A stretch of 64,000 nucleotides of DNA, taken from NCBI RefSeq assembly GCF_011355085.1, contig NZ_VXCP01000039.1, positions 1 through 64,000 of the forward strand, read 5' to 3'. This DNA comes from Pseudomonas akapageensis. GTDB lineage: Bacteria > Pseudomonadota > Gammaproteobacteria > Pseudomonadales > Pseudomonadaceae. The notes beneath the pieces were generated by a model that saw only the letters and a list, made by a program, of their open reading frames with translations, was not told the DNA's origin and searched no databases. The position numbers were made by a program, and so were the translations under genes. Positions within the stretch are counted from its first letter, which is position 1, and every line of letters starts with the position of its first letter. Of the stretch, positions 16,469 through 24,485 are shown in pieces.

Positions 16469-17545
16469 TTATTCAGCGGCCAGTACGCCTCGACGCACTT
16501 GATCACGCTCGATCGACTCGAACAATGCCTTGAAGTTGCCTTCACCGAAGCCATCGTCGCCCTTACGCTGAATGAATTCGAAGAACACCGGCCCCATCAG
16601 GGTTTCGGAGAAAATCTGCAGCAGCAGGCGCTTGTCGTTGGCATCCGAAGAGCCATCGAGCAGGATCCCGCGCGCCTGCAATTCGCCCACTGGCTCGCCA
16701 TGGCCAGGCAAGCGACCTTCAAGCATTTCGTAGTAGGTTTCCGGTGGCGCGGTCATGAAGCGCATGCCGATTTTCTTCAGTTCATCCCAGGTCTTGATCA
16801 GATCGTCGGTGAGGAAGGCCACATGCTGGATGCCCTCGCCGTTGAACTGCATCAGGAACTCTTCGATCTGTCCGGCACCCTTGGACGATTCTTCGTTGAG
16901 CGGGATGCGGATCATGCCGTCCGGCGCGGTCATGGCCTTGGAGGTCAGACCGGTGTACTCGCCCTTGATGTCGAAGTAGCGAATCTCACGGAAATTGAAC
17001 AGTTTTTCGTAGAAGCCGGCCCAGTAGGCCATGCGTCCGCGATAAACGTTGTGCGTGAGATGGTCAATGATTTTCAGGCCCGCGCCCTGGGGATGACGAT
17101 CGACGCCCTCGAGGAAGTTGAAATCGATGTCATAGATCGAGTTGCCCTCACCGTAACGGTCGATCAGGTACAGCGGTGCGCCACCGATGCCCTTGATGGC
17201 CGGCAGGTTCAACTCCATCGGGCCGGTCGGGATATGGATGGGCTGGGCACCCAGTTCCAGTGCACGGTTATAGGCCTGCTGGGCGTTCTTCACGCGGAAG
17301 GCCATGCCGCAGACCGAAGGGCCGTGTTCGGCAGCGAAGTACGACGCCACGCTGTGGGGTTCGTTGTTCAGGATCAGGTTGATATTGCCCTGACGGTACA
17401 ACTGCACGTCCTTGGAACGGTGGGTAGCGACGTGAGTGAAGCCCATGATCTTGAAGATCGGCTCCAGGGTATTGGGGGTGGGCGATGCGAACTCGATGAA
17501 TTCAAAGCCCATCAGGCCCATTGGGTTTTCGAAGATATCAGCCAT
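16469..17545 (-). CDS. hppD: 4-hydroxyphenylpyruvate dioxygenase
   Basis: A 358-residue Fe(II) dioxygenase turning 4-hydroxyphenylpyruvate into homogentisate in tyrosine degradation. The metal ligands are visible as H162 (IIDHLTHNV), H241 (GIQHVAF) and E323 (FFEFIQRKGDDGFGEGNF region), one residue off the published P. fluorescens numbering. Full length. It is a single gene bounded by a terminator and a 398-bp upstream region. It is the pathway's first committed step toward homogentisate and pyomelanin; later genes are not in the window. Confidence 0.97.
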   Translation of the reverse strand: MADIFENPMGLMGFEFIEFASPTPNTLEPIFKIMGFTHVATHRSKDVQLYRQGNINLILNNEPHSVASYFAAEHGPSVCGMAFRVKNAQQAYNRALELGAQPIHIPTGPMELNLPAIKGIGGAPLYLIDRYGEGNSIYDIDFNFLEGVDRHPQGAGLKIIDHLTHNVYRGRMAYWAGFYEKLFNFREIRYFDIKGEYTGLTSKAMTAPDGMIRIPLNEESSKGAGQIEEFLMQFNGEGIQHVAFLTDDLIKTWDELKKIGMRFMTAPPETYYEMLEGRLPGHGEPVGELQARGILLDGSSDANDKRLLLQIFSETLMGPVFFEFIQRKGDDGFGEGNFKALFESIERDQVRRGVLAAE

Positions 17546-17943
17546 TTTCGGCGCCTCATCATTTATAGAATGGTCAGTTGCTATCGATGCCGAGGAAAAC
17601 GGGTGGCGCGCAGGAGATCCCCCTCACACTGCGGGAGAGGAAGTCACCATAGATCAATTGAAAACCGTGATGCTTCATGTGGACCCGTTCTCTGCCGGTG
17701 TGGGTCACCCGCCACTGGATGACCTTATTCTTGTATGCGTAAGGTGATTCTACATTGCGTAAATACCTTTGTCCGCATTTTACTTGCGGCTTCTGTCAGT
17801 CTGGACCCTTTGCGCCCATCGTGGGGCCGTTCGTGCTGTAACAGCAGCTATGATCATCTTACCAATGCCCGGAAAGGAAAGTTCATGCCAGGGACCAGGC
17901 CCTCCTCGGCCTTCGCGCTCAATTCGACTGAAGGCAACGACTG
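17546..17943. other. intergenic region between hppD and the CSS-EAL gene
   Basis: A 398-bp divergent regulatory gap with no convincing gene. It contains a direct repeat TGCGTAA at 17736 and 17756 (20 bp apart, two helical turns) and an AT-richer stretch around 17750-17790, which could be regulator-binding sites for hppD or for the phosphodiesterase gene. Short open frames here lack ribosome-binding sites and family features. GAAGG at 17931 serves the CSS-EAL start. Confidence 0.4.
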
Positions 17944-19491
17944 ATGCCCCTCACCATGAAGCGCTCGCGGCGTAGCGCAATGCGTACGCTGCTGCCCTGG
18001 TTGATCGGTTCGCTTCCGGTGCTGCTTGGGTTGGGCACCCTGCAGTGGCAAGCCCAGCAGGACCTTAAAATGCACGCCTTGCGTACAGCCGAACAAGCCG
18101 TCGCCCAATTCGACCTTATGCTCGACAGTGTTGCACTGTCGGCACAAGCGATCCTGCCACTGGCGGGGCAATCATGCGACCAGGTCAAACTGGCCTTGCG
18201 TGAGGAGGTGGTGCGCCGGCCATTCTTGCGCACGACCAATCTTTTGCTCAATGACAACCTGTATTGCAGCTCGATCTATGGCGATGACAACAGGCCGGAC
18301 AATGCGGCCAACTATGTTGATGGCAAGCTCTGGTTGATGAGGGGCAACCCGATAACCCCTGATCACGCGCTGCTGGCTTACCGATTGAGCGACGGTAATC
18401 GGGCCGCCGTGACCACGATCGACAGTTTGCATCTGGCCAATGCCCTGCGCATGATCGGCGGCCAACGCCAACTGGTACTGCAGGTCGGCAACGCCTGGCT
18501 GTCGGCCGATGGACAGGTGCATGCACTGCCGACGCCGGCATTTGCCGTGGCGGCCACCGACCTCGCCTCGGCCCGCTACAACTTCTCAATTCACACAGGC
18601 TTCGCAACAAATGAGAGCTGGCGCTTGATGACCCAACTCTACCAGCCGGTATTCGGCCTGTTGACTTTCCTTGGCATAATGGCCGGCACTGTCTGTTACT
18701 GGATGCTCAGACGCGCCAGATCGCCCCGACTTGAACTACAGCGGGCGATCGACGCCAATGAGTTCATCCCTTTTTTCCAGCCGGTGGTACGCGGTGATGA
18801 CTGCACATGGGCCGGGGCCGAAGCGCTGATGCGTTGGCAGCACCCCAGCGAAGGCCTGGTTCGCCCGGACATGTTCATCCCCCAGGCCGAACACTGCGGG
18901 CTGATCGTGCCCATGACCCGATCACTCATGCAGCAGGTCGCCGAGCAGTTGGCGCCCCATGCCGACGTTTTTCCCGAAAACTTCCATCTAGGCATCAACA
19001 TTGCCGCCGATCATTGCCAGGACCCGACATTGCTCGACGATTGCCGGCGTTTTCTCGCCGCCTTCCCACCCGACCGCATTACCCTGGTACTGGAGTTGAC
19101 CGAACGCGAACTGATCCGGCCAACCGAAACCACCCAAAAGCTGTTCGAAGACCTGCATGGCCTGGGCGTGCTGATTTCCATCGATGACTTCGGCACGGGC
19201 CATTCCAGTCTTGGGTATTTGCGCGAGTTCAAGGTCGATTACCTGAAGATAGACAGGAGCTTCGTCTCCATGATCGGCGTCGATGCCCTGTCGCTGCATA
19301 TTCTGGACAGCATCATCGAACTGTCGAAAAAACTTGAACTGAGGATGGTCGCCGAGGGTGTCGAAAACCAGGTACAGCGCGATTACCTGGCGGCCAGGAA
19401 GGTCGATTTCCTCCAGGGCTATCTGTTTGCCCGCCCGATGACGATCGATGAATTTATCGAAAGGCTGCGTCAACAACCCCACCTGTCTTGA
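17944..19491 (+). CDS. CSS-EAL cyclic-di-GMP phosphodiesterase
   Basis: A 515-residue inner-membrane phosphodiesterase. TM1 (about 15-33) is followed by a periplasmic CSS domain (GQSCDQV, NLYCSSIYG), TM2 (about 235-255) and a cytoplasmic EAL domain (about 262-510). The catalytic set is intact: GAEALMRW, NIAAD, ELTERE, SIDDFGTGHSSLGYL, DYLKIDRSFV, AEGVEN and QGYLFARP. It should hydrolyse c-di-GMP to pGpG. In E. coli, CSS-EAL proteins are kept inactive by Dsb-made disulfides; the same is inferred. It is a paralogue of the EAL-less protein at 15596. Confidence 0.92.
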   Translation: MPLTMKRSRRSAMRTLLPWLIGSLPVLLGLGTLQWQAQQDLKMHALRTAEQAVAQFDLMLDSVALSAQAILPLAGQSCDQVKLALREEVVRRPFLRTTNLLLNDNLYCSSIYGDDNRPDNAANYVDGKLWLMRGNPITPDHALLAYRLSDGNRAAVTTIDSLHLANALRMIGGQRQLVLQVGNAWLSADGQVHALPTPAFAVAATDLASARYNFSIHTGFATNESWRLMTQLYQPVFGLLTFLGIMAGTVCYWMLRRARSPRLELQRAIDANEFIPFFQPVVRGDDCTWAGAEALMRWQHPSEGLVRPDMFIPQAEHCGLIVPMTRSLMQQVAEQLAPHADVFPENFHLGINIAADHCQDPTLLDDCRRFLAAFPPDRITLVLELTERELIRPTETTQKLFEDLHGLGVLISIDDFGTGHSSLGYLREFKVDYLKIDRSFVSMIGVDALSLHILDSIIELSKKLELRMVAEGVENQVQRDYLAARKVDFLQGYLFARPMTIDEFIERLRQQPHLS

Positions 19492-19536
19492 GCGACGCTA
19501 CGGGCTTGTTGTGTTGCAGGGCCATGACTTGAGATC

Positions 19537-20469
19537 ATGGCGGATTATCGTTCAGTCATGAAACCGCGTTGCGAGGCTCTCTTGTCCAAAGGCATTATTT
19601 TTTCCGTTACGGCATCGGTCCTGTTCGCCGTGATGTATTTCTATACCTCGCTGCTGCCGCCCCTGAGCGGAGAAGAAATTTTCGGCTGGCGCATGCTGTT
19701 GACCCTGCCCTGCGTCACCCTGTTCCTGCTGGCCACCGGGGAATGGCCACAGGTGACCGGCATGCTCAAGCGCATTGCGCGAACGCCCTGGCTGCTGATC
19801 GGCCTGATGGCCTCTTCGGCAATGTTTGCCGTACAACTCTGGCTGTTTCTCTGGGCGCCGCTGCATGGACGCAGCCTGGAGGTTTCCCTGGGTTACTTCC
19901 TGTTGCCGCTGACCATGGTCCTGACCGGACGACTGGTCTTTGCCGAGCGCCTGTCGTACCTGCAAACCATCGCGGTCGCCTGCGCCACGGTTGGTGTCGC
20001 CCATGAGTTCTACCGGCACGGCAGCTTCGCCTGGGAGACCCTGCTGGTGGCCTGCGGCTACCCGATTTATTTCGTCCTGCGCCGCAAACTGCACACCGAC
20101 AATCTGGGCGGGATGTGGACCGACATGTGCCTGATGCTGCCCGCCGCGCTCTGGTTCGTGATCAGAGGACCGCTCTCGACAGCCGACATGGCCGAGCACC
20201 CGGCGTTGTACTTGCTGATTCCGGGGCTTGGCGTGATCAGCGCACTGGCACTGGTCAGTTACCTGTTGGCCAGCCGGTTGCTGGCATTCAGCCTGTTCGG
20301 GCTGTTGAGCTATGTCGAGCCGGTATTGCTGGTGGCCGTAGCCCTGCTGCTGGGCCAGAGAATCGCCGCGGATCAGTGGCTGACCTACATTCCGATATGG
20401 CTGGCGGTGCTGGTGCTGGTTCTGGAGGGGGCCAGGCATCTGGTGCGGCAGCGTCGGCGTTCAGTCTGA
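19537..20469 (+). CDS. EamA/RarD family permease
   Basis: A 310-residue ten-helix drug/metabolite-type transporter with two EamA repeats (about 20-150 and 160-300). The motifs GEEIFGWRMLLTLP, LGYFLLPLTMVLTGRLVFAERLS and SYVEPVLLVAVALLLGQRI match RarD-like proteins, linked elsewhere to chloramphenicol sensitivity; the substrate is unknown. The start could be the ATG at 19537 (GAG nearby) or 19558. It follows the CSS-EAL gene by 45 bp and may be read through. It ends before a palindromic repeat. Confidence 0.88.
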   Translation: MADYRSVMKPRCEALLSKGIIFSVTASVLFAVMYFYTSLLPPLSGEEIFGWRMLLTLPCVTLFLLATGEWPQVTGMLKRIARTPWLLIGLMASSAMFAVQLWLFLWAPLHGRSLEVSLGYFLLPLTMVLTGRLVFAERLSYLQTIAVACATVGVAHEFYRHGSFAWETLLVACGYPIYFVLRRKLHTDNLGGMWTDMCLMLPAALWFVIRGPLSTADMAEHPALYLLIPGLGVISALALVSYLLASRLLAFSLFGLLSYVEPVLLVAVALLLGQRIAADQWLTYIPIWLAVLVLVLEGARHLVRQRRRSV

Positions 20470-20477
20470 CTCTCCAT

Positions 20478-20506
20478 CTCGTTCCCACGCTCTGCGTGGG
20501 AACGAG
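20478..20506. repeat. dispersed palindromic repeat
   Basis: A perfect hairpin, CTCGTTCCCACGC-TCT-GCGTGGGAACGAG. The same unit occurs twice in inverted orientation at 35156-35257. It is a dispersed extragenic palindrome of fluorescent pseudomonads, here lying between convergent genes, where it could also stop transcription. Confidence 0.8.
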
Positions 20507-20517
20507 GGATCACCCGC

Positions 20518-20958
20518 TCATATGTTCCCTTCGACAACTTCCCGCGCCGAATCCGGCACATCGAACACCCGGTCGAACACCCACTGGAACACGAACGCAT
20601 AAAAGAAGAAAAACACAAACAGCACAATGTCAGTGGCGAAGGCCGTCAACCAGCTGATGTGCAGCCATTGGGCGATCAAGGGGACCAGGATCAGCGTCAA
20701 GCCACCTTCGAAACCCAAGGCATGCAGGATACGCCGGCGCGTGGTCCGGCTGCGGCATTGCTGGCGCGCCTCCCAGTGCTCGAAAGCCAGGTTGAAGACC
20801 ATGTTCCAGGTCAGCGCCACCGCCGAAATCGCCAGCGACAGCGCCGTGGAGTAGACCAGGCCTTCGTCATAAGCCAGGGACAGTGTCGGGGCCACGAAGA
20901 CGACCCCTCCGGCTTCATATAGCACGGCCTGGACAATTTTTCGGGTAGCACCTTGCAT
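20518..20958 (-). CDS. PACE family multidrug efflux transporter
   Basis: A 146-residue four-helix membrane protein made of two bacterial transmembrane pair (BTP) domains: RKIVQAVLYEAGGVVFVAP...NMVFNLAFEHWE and RRRILHALGFEGGLTLILVPLIA...FQWVFDRVFD. This is the AceI/PACE fold; the conserved glutamate of helix 1 (YEAGG, FEGG) is thought to carry protons. AceI exports chlorhexidine and polyamines. It is divergent from a LysR gene, as aceI is from aceR. Confidence 0.9.
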   Translation of the reverse strand: MQGATRKIVQAVLYEAGGVVFVAPTLSLAYDEGLVYSTALSLAISAVALTWNMVFNLAFEHWEARQQCRSRTTRRRILHALGFEGGLTLILVPLIAQWLHISWLTAFATDIVLFVFFFFYAFVFQWVFDRVFDVPDSAREVVEGNI

Positions 20959-21003
20959 GTCGTTTCTCCCACCTCAGCGGTCTGTGAGCCCAAGGTAGGC
21001 AGA

Positions 21004-21045
21004 TTGAGACACCCCCACAATTGAGATAAATTGAGCCACGCTCAA
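21004..21045. promoter_or_regulatory. LysR-type operator between PACE and lysR genes
   Basis: The inverted repeat TTGAGCCACGCTCAA (21031-21045) contains T-N11-A, the LysR box. Two more TTGAG half-sites lie at 21004 and 21021. All sit between the divergent PACE gene (start 20958) and lysR gene (start 21059). Confidence 0.6.
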
Positions 21046-21058
21046 ATGGAATAACGCC

Positions 21059-21949
21059 GTGTTCGCCAAGCTGCCACTGACCGCCCTGCGCGCGTTCGAG
21101 TCCGCCGCCCGCCTGGGTGGCTTCAAGGCTGCGGCCGATGAACTGGCCGTCACGCCGGCGGCGGTATCCCACCAGATCAAGACCCTCGAAGAGTGGCTCG
21201 GCGTGCTGCTGTTCGAGCGCACGGGCCAGGGTGTGTTGCTCAGCCAGAACGGTGAGCGCCTTTACCATCAGGTTCACGCCTCGCTGCGCGAGATCCACCG
21301 CAGCCTCGAAGCCTTCAAGCCCGATTGCGACGAGCGCAGCCTGACGCTCACCACCACGCCGGCATTTGCCAGCCTCTGGCTGATCCCCCGATTGAGCGGC
21401 TTCTATCGCCGCCATCCACAATTTCATGTACGCGTGGAGACCAGCAATGGCCTGATCGACCTGCTGCGCGACAGTTCGGTCGACCTGGCCCTGCGTGCCG
21501 TGTTCAAGCCCGATCCGACGCTCTACCAGCGCGACCTGCTGCCCGAGCGTTTCGCCGCCTTCGCACCGCCCGGCTGGAGCCCGCCCGCCGATGGTATCGG
21601 CCTTGCATTGATCAACGTGCCCTGGCATTCGACCACCACCGCTGCCGTCGACTGGCCGCGCTGGTGCGCCCTGGCCGGCCACGAGGACTGGCTCGACCGG
21701 GCACGGCTGCGTGAATACGACGACGAGCACTATGCGCTGCAGGCCGCCATCGCCGGCCATGGACTGGTCCTGGCCAGCAATGTATTGGTCGCCGACAGCG
21801 TCGCCCGGGGCCTGCTGCGCCCCTACCGTCCGGACATCCAGATGCCGGCGGCCCATTACCAGGCGGTCTGCGTCCCGGGGCGCGAGCGGCTGTCGCCGAT
21901 TCGGGAGTTCCTCGCCTGGCTGGACGAGGAAATCCCGAGTCAGGCCTAG
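21059..21949 (+). CDS. LysR family regulator (GcvA-like group)
   Basis: A 296-residue LysR protein starting with GTG. The HTH is at 5-64 (LTALRAFESAARLGGFKAAADELAV then AVSHQIKTLEEWLGVLLFER, the family pattern), followed by a type 2 periplasmic-binding-like effector domain. It is divergent from the PACE efflux gene with an operator between them, so it probably activates the pump when its substrate is present. It ends 4 bp inside the convergent deacylase gene's stop region. Confidence 0.92.
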   Translation: MFAKLPLTALRAFESAARLGGFKAAADELAVTPAAVSHQIKTLEEWLGVLLFERTGQGVLLSQNGERLYHQVHASLREIHRSLEAFKPDCDERSLTLTTTPAFASLWLIPRLSGFYRRHPQFHVRVETSNGLIDLLRDSSVDLALRAVFKPDPTLYQRDLLPERFAAFAPPGWSPPADGIGLALINVPWHSTTTAAVDWPRWCALAGHEDWLDRARLREYDDEHYALQAAIAGHGLVLASNVLVADSVARGLLRPYRPDIQMPAAHYQAVCVPGRERLSPIREFLAWLDEEIPSQA

Positions 21950-23073
21950 GCGTCCAACAGCCGTGCCTTCTTGCTGGCCTGGCTGCCCGCGACCTTGGCA
22001 ATCGTGTCCCCGCGCTTGACGAACCGGTACAGGCTGCGGGCATACAAAAGGCCGGCCGCCGGGCTGTAGACCGGTTCGCAATGCCCTGTCACCGGGTCGA
22101 CGATCTCGGCAATCTGATCGCCTTCAGCCACCATGGTCCCTACCGGCAACAGCTTGGCCAGAACCCCGGCGACGCTGGCGATCAGCGTCTGCGACCCTTC
22201 CAGGGGCGTGGTCGGATACGGCAGCTGCGGCAGCGGTGCCGCCGTGCCGCTGATCAGGCCCTGATGCACCAGATAGTCGAAGATCGCCGTCGCATCGGCA
22301 ATCGCCTGTTGGTGGCTGACATCCTGCTCCCCGCGCAATTCGACGGTCACCGAGACGCTGTCATAAGGGATCGGCTTGTCGGGGAAACGCCTGCGCAGGT
22401 TCTGCCAGGGCATGAACACCGCTTCATCGAACGGCGTGTCGCCGTAATAGTCGGCCAACAGCGACACCGGACAGTGCAGGTAGCGCGCCAGCGCTTCGAC
22501 ACGCTCCCATTGCCCCCGGGCGGCGTAGACGTGCAACAGCCCTTCGGACTCGCTGTGCAGGTCGATCACCAGGTCCGCGTCACAGGACATTTTCTGCAAG
22601 ACCAGGCGCAAGGATGCCAGCTCGCTCTGGGGTTGCACTTCATCGAGCAAGGCCCCCAGCGCGCGGCGAATCAGCGTACGGTTCTGCGCCTCGTCCTGGC
22701 CCAGTTCATCGGCCACCCGGGTGGCAAGCTCTTCATCCGGCGAAAGGTAATAGCGGTTGAAGTTCTCGCCACTGGAAAACTCGAATCGCCCGACGGGGTA
22801 TTGCAACAGTGCCTGGGAAACGCCGATCGGGTTGCACAGTGGCACCAACACCACTTCGCCGCGCAGGCGCCCCTGGGCCTCGGCTTCGGTCAGCATGGCC
22901 TTGAGGTGGTGACTGACGAGCATGCCGGGAATTTCGCCGGCATGCAGGCCACTCTGGATATAGACTTTACCTGGCCACCCGCCCGTTGCTGCGGCTGTGC
23001 CGAAGTGAAAACTGGTGACGTGCCGATGGGTACCACAACTGGGCGAAAGCAAAGGATGATTCTGAGTCTGCAC
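21946..23073 (-). CDS. succinylglutamate desuccinylase/aspartoacylase family zinc deacylase
   Basis: A 375-residue M14-type metallohydrolase. The zinc motif HAGE (SGLHAGEIPG, about residues 43-46) and the later third ligand histidine in DLHSESE are present. A C-terminal beta-rich domain (EPVYSPAAGLLYARSL...KRGDTIAKVAG) is typical of AstE/AspA relatives such as ectoine-type DoeB. The start codon is GTG, preceded by GGAGAG. Its 3' end overlaps the lysR gene by 4 bp. The amide substrate is not predictable. Confidence 0.85.
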   Translation of the reverse strand: MQTQNHPLLSPSCGTHRHVTSFHFGTAAATGGWPGKVYIQSGLHAGEIPGMLVSHHLKAMLTEAEAQGRLRGEVVLVPLCNPIGVSQALLQYPVGRFEFSSGENFNRYYLSPDEELATRVADELGQDEAQNRTLIRRALGALLDEVQPQSELASLRLVLQKMSCDADLVIDLHSESEGLLHVYAARGQWERVEALARYLHCPVSLLADYYGDTPFDEAVFMPWQNLRRRFPDKPIPYDSVSVTVELRGEQDVSHQQAIADATAIFDYLVHQGLISGTAAPLPQLPYPTTPLEGSQTLIASVAGVLAKLLPVGTMVAEGDQIAEIVDPVTGHCEPVYSPAAGLLYARSLYRFVKRGDTIAKVAGSQASKKARLLDA

Positions 23074-23321
23074 GGGGCTCTCTCCGGCGAATGTGGATAG
23101 CCAACTCGCTCTAATTCAAGGTTGACCGGCGTCAAAGTTGTGGGCCTCGACGTGGACAACACGGGGTTCTGCTGCTTTGATCTAATTCCAACATAGGTAG
23201 GAATGGCGCGAGAAAATCTAAGGAATGTAACCAGGACCGTGACCACGGCGGCAAGGATGCGCTACCGATCCGCGGCTTGGCAACCTCGCGACAGCTCCTG
23301 TATGGATATGAGGAGAAGACG

Positions 23322-24485
23322 ATGCCTTTCAAAGTCATGATGGTCTTCGGCACACGTCCTGAAGCTATCAAGATGGCCCCCCTGGCTCGCGTACTGCGGG
23401 AGTGGCCGGAAATCGACCTGGTGATCTGCTCCACCGGCCAACACCGGGAAATGCTCGAGCAAGTGCTGACCGCTTTCGGCCTGAGTGTCGATGAAGACCT
23501 GCAGGTCATGACCCAGGGACAAACCCTCAACAGCCTGTCGGAACAAATGCTGGGCCAGCTGGACGACAGCTACGACCGCAATCAGCCTGACATCGTCCTG
23601 GTGCACGGCGACACCACCACCAGCTTCATCGCTGCCCTCGCCGCCTTCTATCGGCAGATTCCGGTCGCCCACGTCGAAGCCGGCCTGCGCACTGGCAACC
23701 TGAAAGCGCCCTGGCCTGAAGAGGCCAATCGACGCCTGACCGGTGTCATCGCCGACCTGCACTTCCCCCCAACCAACAAGGCCCGAGACAACCTGCTGCG
23801 CGAAGGCGTGCCGCTGGAAAACATGGAAGTCACCGGCAATACAGTGATCGATGCACTGTTGTGGATGCGTGAGTACCTGCACAAGAGCCAGTGGCACCCG
23901 GCACCGGACTCCCCCCTGGCGCCACTGTTCGACAAGCAGCACGCCAAACAACGCCTGGTCCTGATCACCGGGCACCGCCGGGAGAACTTCGGCCCTGGCT
24001 TCGAACGCATCTGCGTGGCCCTTGCCGAATTGGCCCTGCGTTATCCCGATGTGCAGTTCGTCTACCCGGTGCATCTCAACCCGCAAGTGCAGAAGGCCGT
24101 GTACCCCCTGCTGTCGAACAAGGACAACATCCACCTGATCGCGCCCCAGGATTATCAGCATTTCGTCTGGCTGATGGACCGCGCCTACCTGATCCTGACC
24201 GATTCGGGCGGCATCCAGGAAGAAGCACCGGCGCTTGGCAAGCCCCTGCTGGTGTTGCGCAAGGTCACCGAACGCCCGTCGGCACTCGAAGGCGGCACGG
24301 TCAAGCTGGTCGGCACCCAGACCGAGCGCATCGTCAAGGAAACCAGCCTATTACTCGACGACCCGGAGACCTACAAGTACATGAGCCGCGTCTTCACCCC
24401 TTATGGCGACGGCCACGCCAGCGAGAAAATTGCCGAGCGCCTGAATACCTGGCTCACCGAAAATAAACAGCGTGAAGATGTATGA
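23322..24485 (+). CDS. wecB: UDP-N-acetylglucosamine 2-epimerase (non-hydrolysing)
   Basis: A 387-residue GT-B-fold epimerase that makes UDP-ManNAc from UDP-GlcNAc. Signature motifs: FGTRPEAIKMAP at the N-terminus, HGDTTT, HVEAGLRTG, PWPEEANRR, GHRRENFG and SGGIQEEAP. AGGAG stands 7 bp before the ATG at 23322; 15 open codons upstream are not used. It is the first gene of a run of four overlapping genes (ATGA with nfrB), so its sugar nucleotide probably feeds the polysaccharide made by NfrB. Confidence 0.96.
   Translation: MPFKVMMVFGTRPEAIKMAPLARVLREWPEIDLVICSTGQHREMLEQVLTAFGLSVDEDLQVMTQGQTLNSLSEQMLGQLDDSYDRNQPDIVLVHGDTTTSFIAALAAFYRQIPVAHVEAGLRTGNLKAPWPEEANRRLTGVIADLHFPPTNKARDNLLREGVPLENMEVTGNTVIDALLWMREYLHKSQWHPAPDSPLAPLFDKQHAKQRLVLITGHRRENFGPGFERICVALAELALRYPDVQFVYPVHLNPQVQKAVYPLLSNKDNIHLIAPQDYQHFVWLMDRAYLILTDSGGIQEEAPALGKPLLVLRKVTERPSALEGGTVKLVGTQTERIVKETSLLLDDPETYKYMSRVFTPYGDGHASEKIAERLNTWLTENKQREDV

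Noticed and set aside
17761..17790. GTAAA...TTTAC near hppD as a PhhR box
   Set aside because: The halves are about 15 bp apart instead of the 6 bp expected for a TyrR/PhhR-type site.
17735..17944. 69-codon frame upstream of the CSS-EAL gene
   Set aside because: No ribosome-binding site or recognisable domain; treated as part of the regulatory gap.
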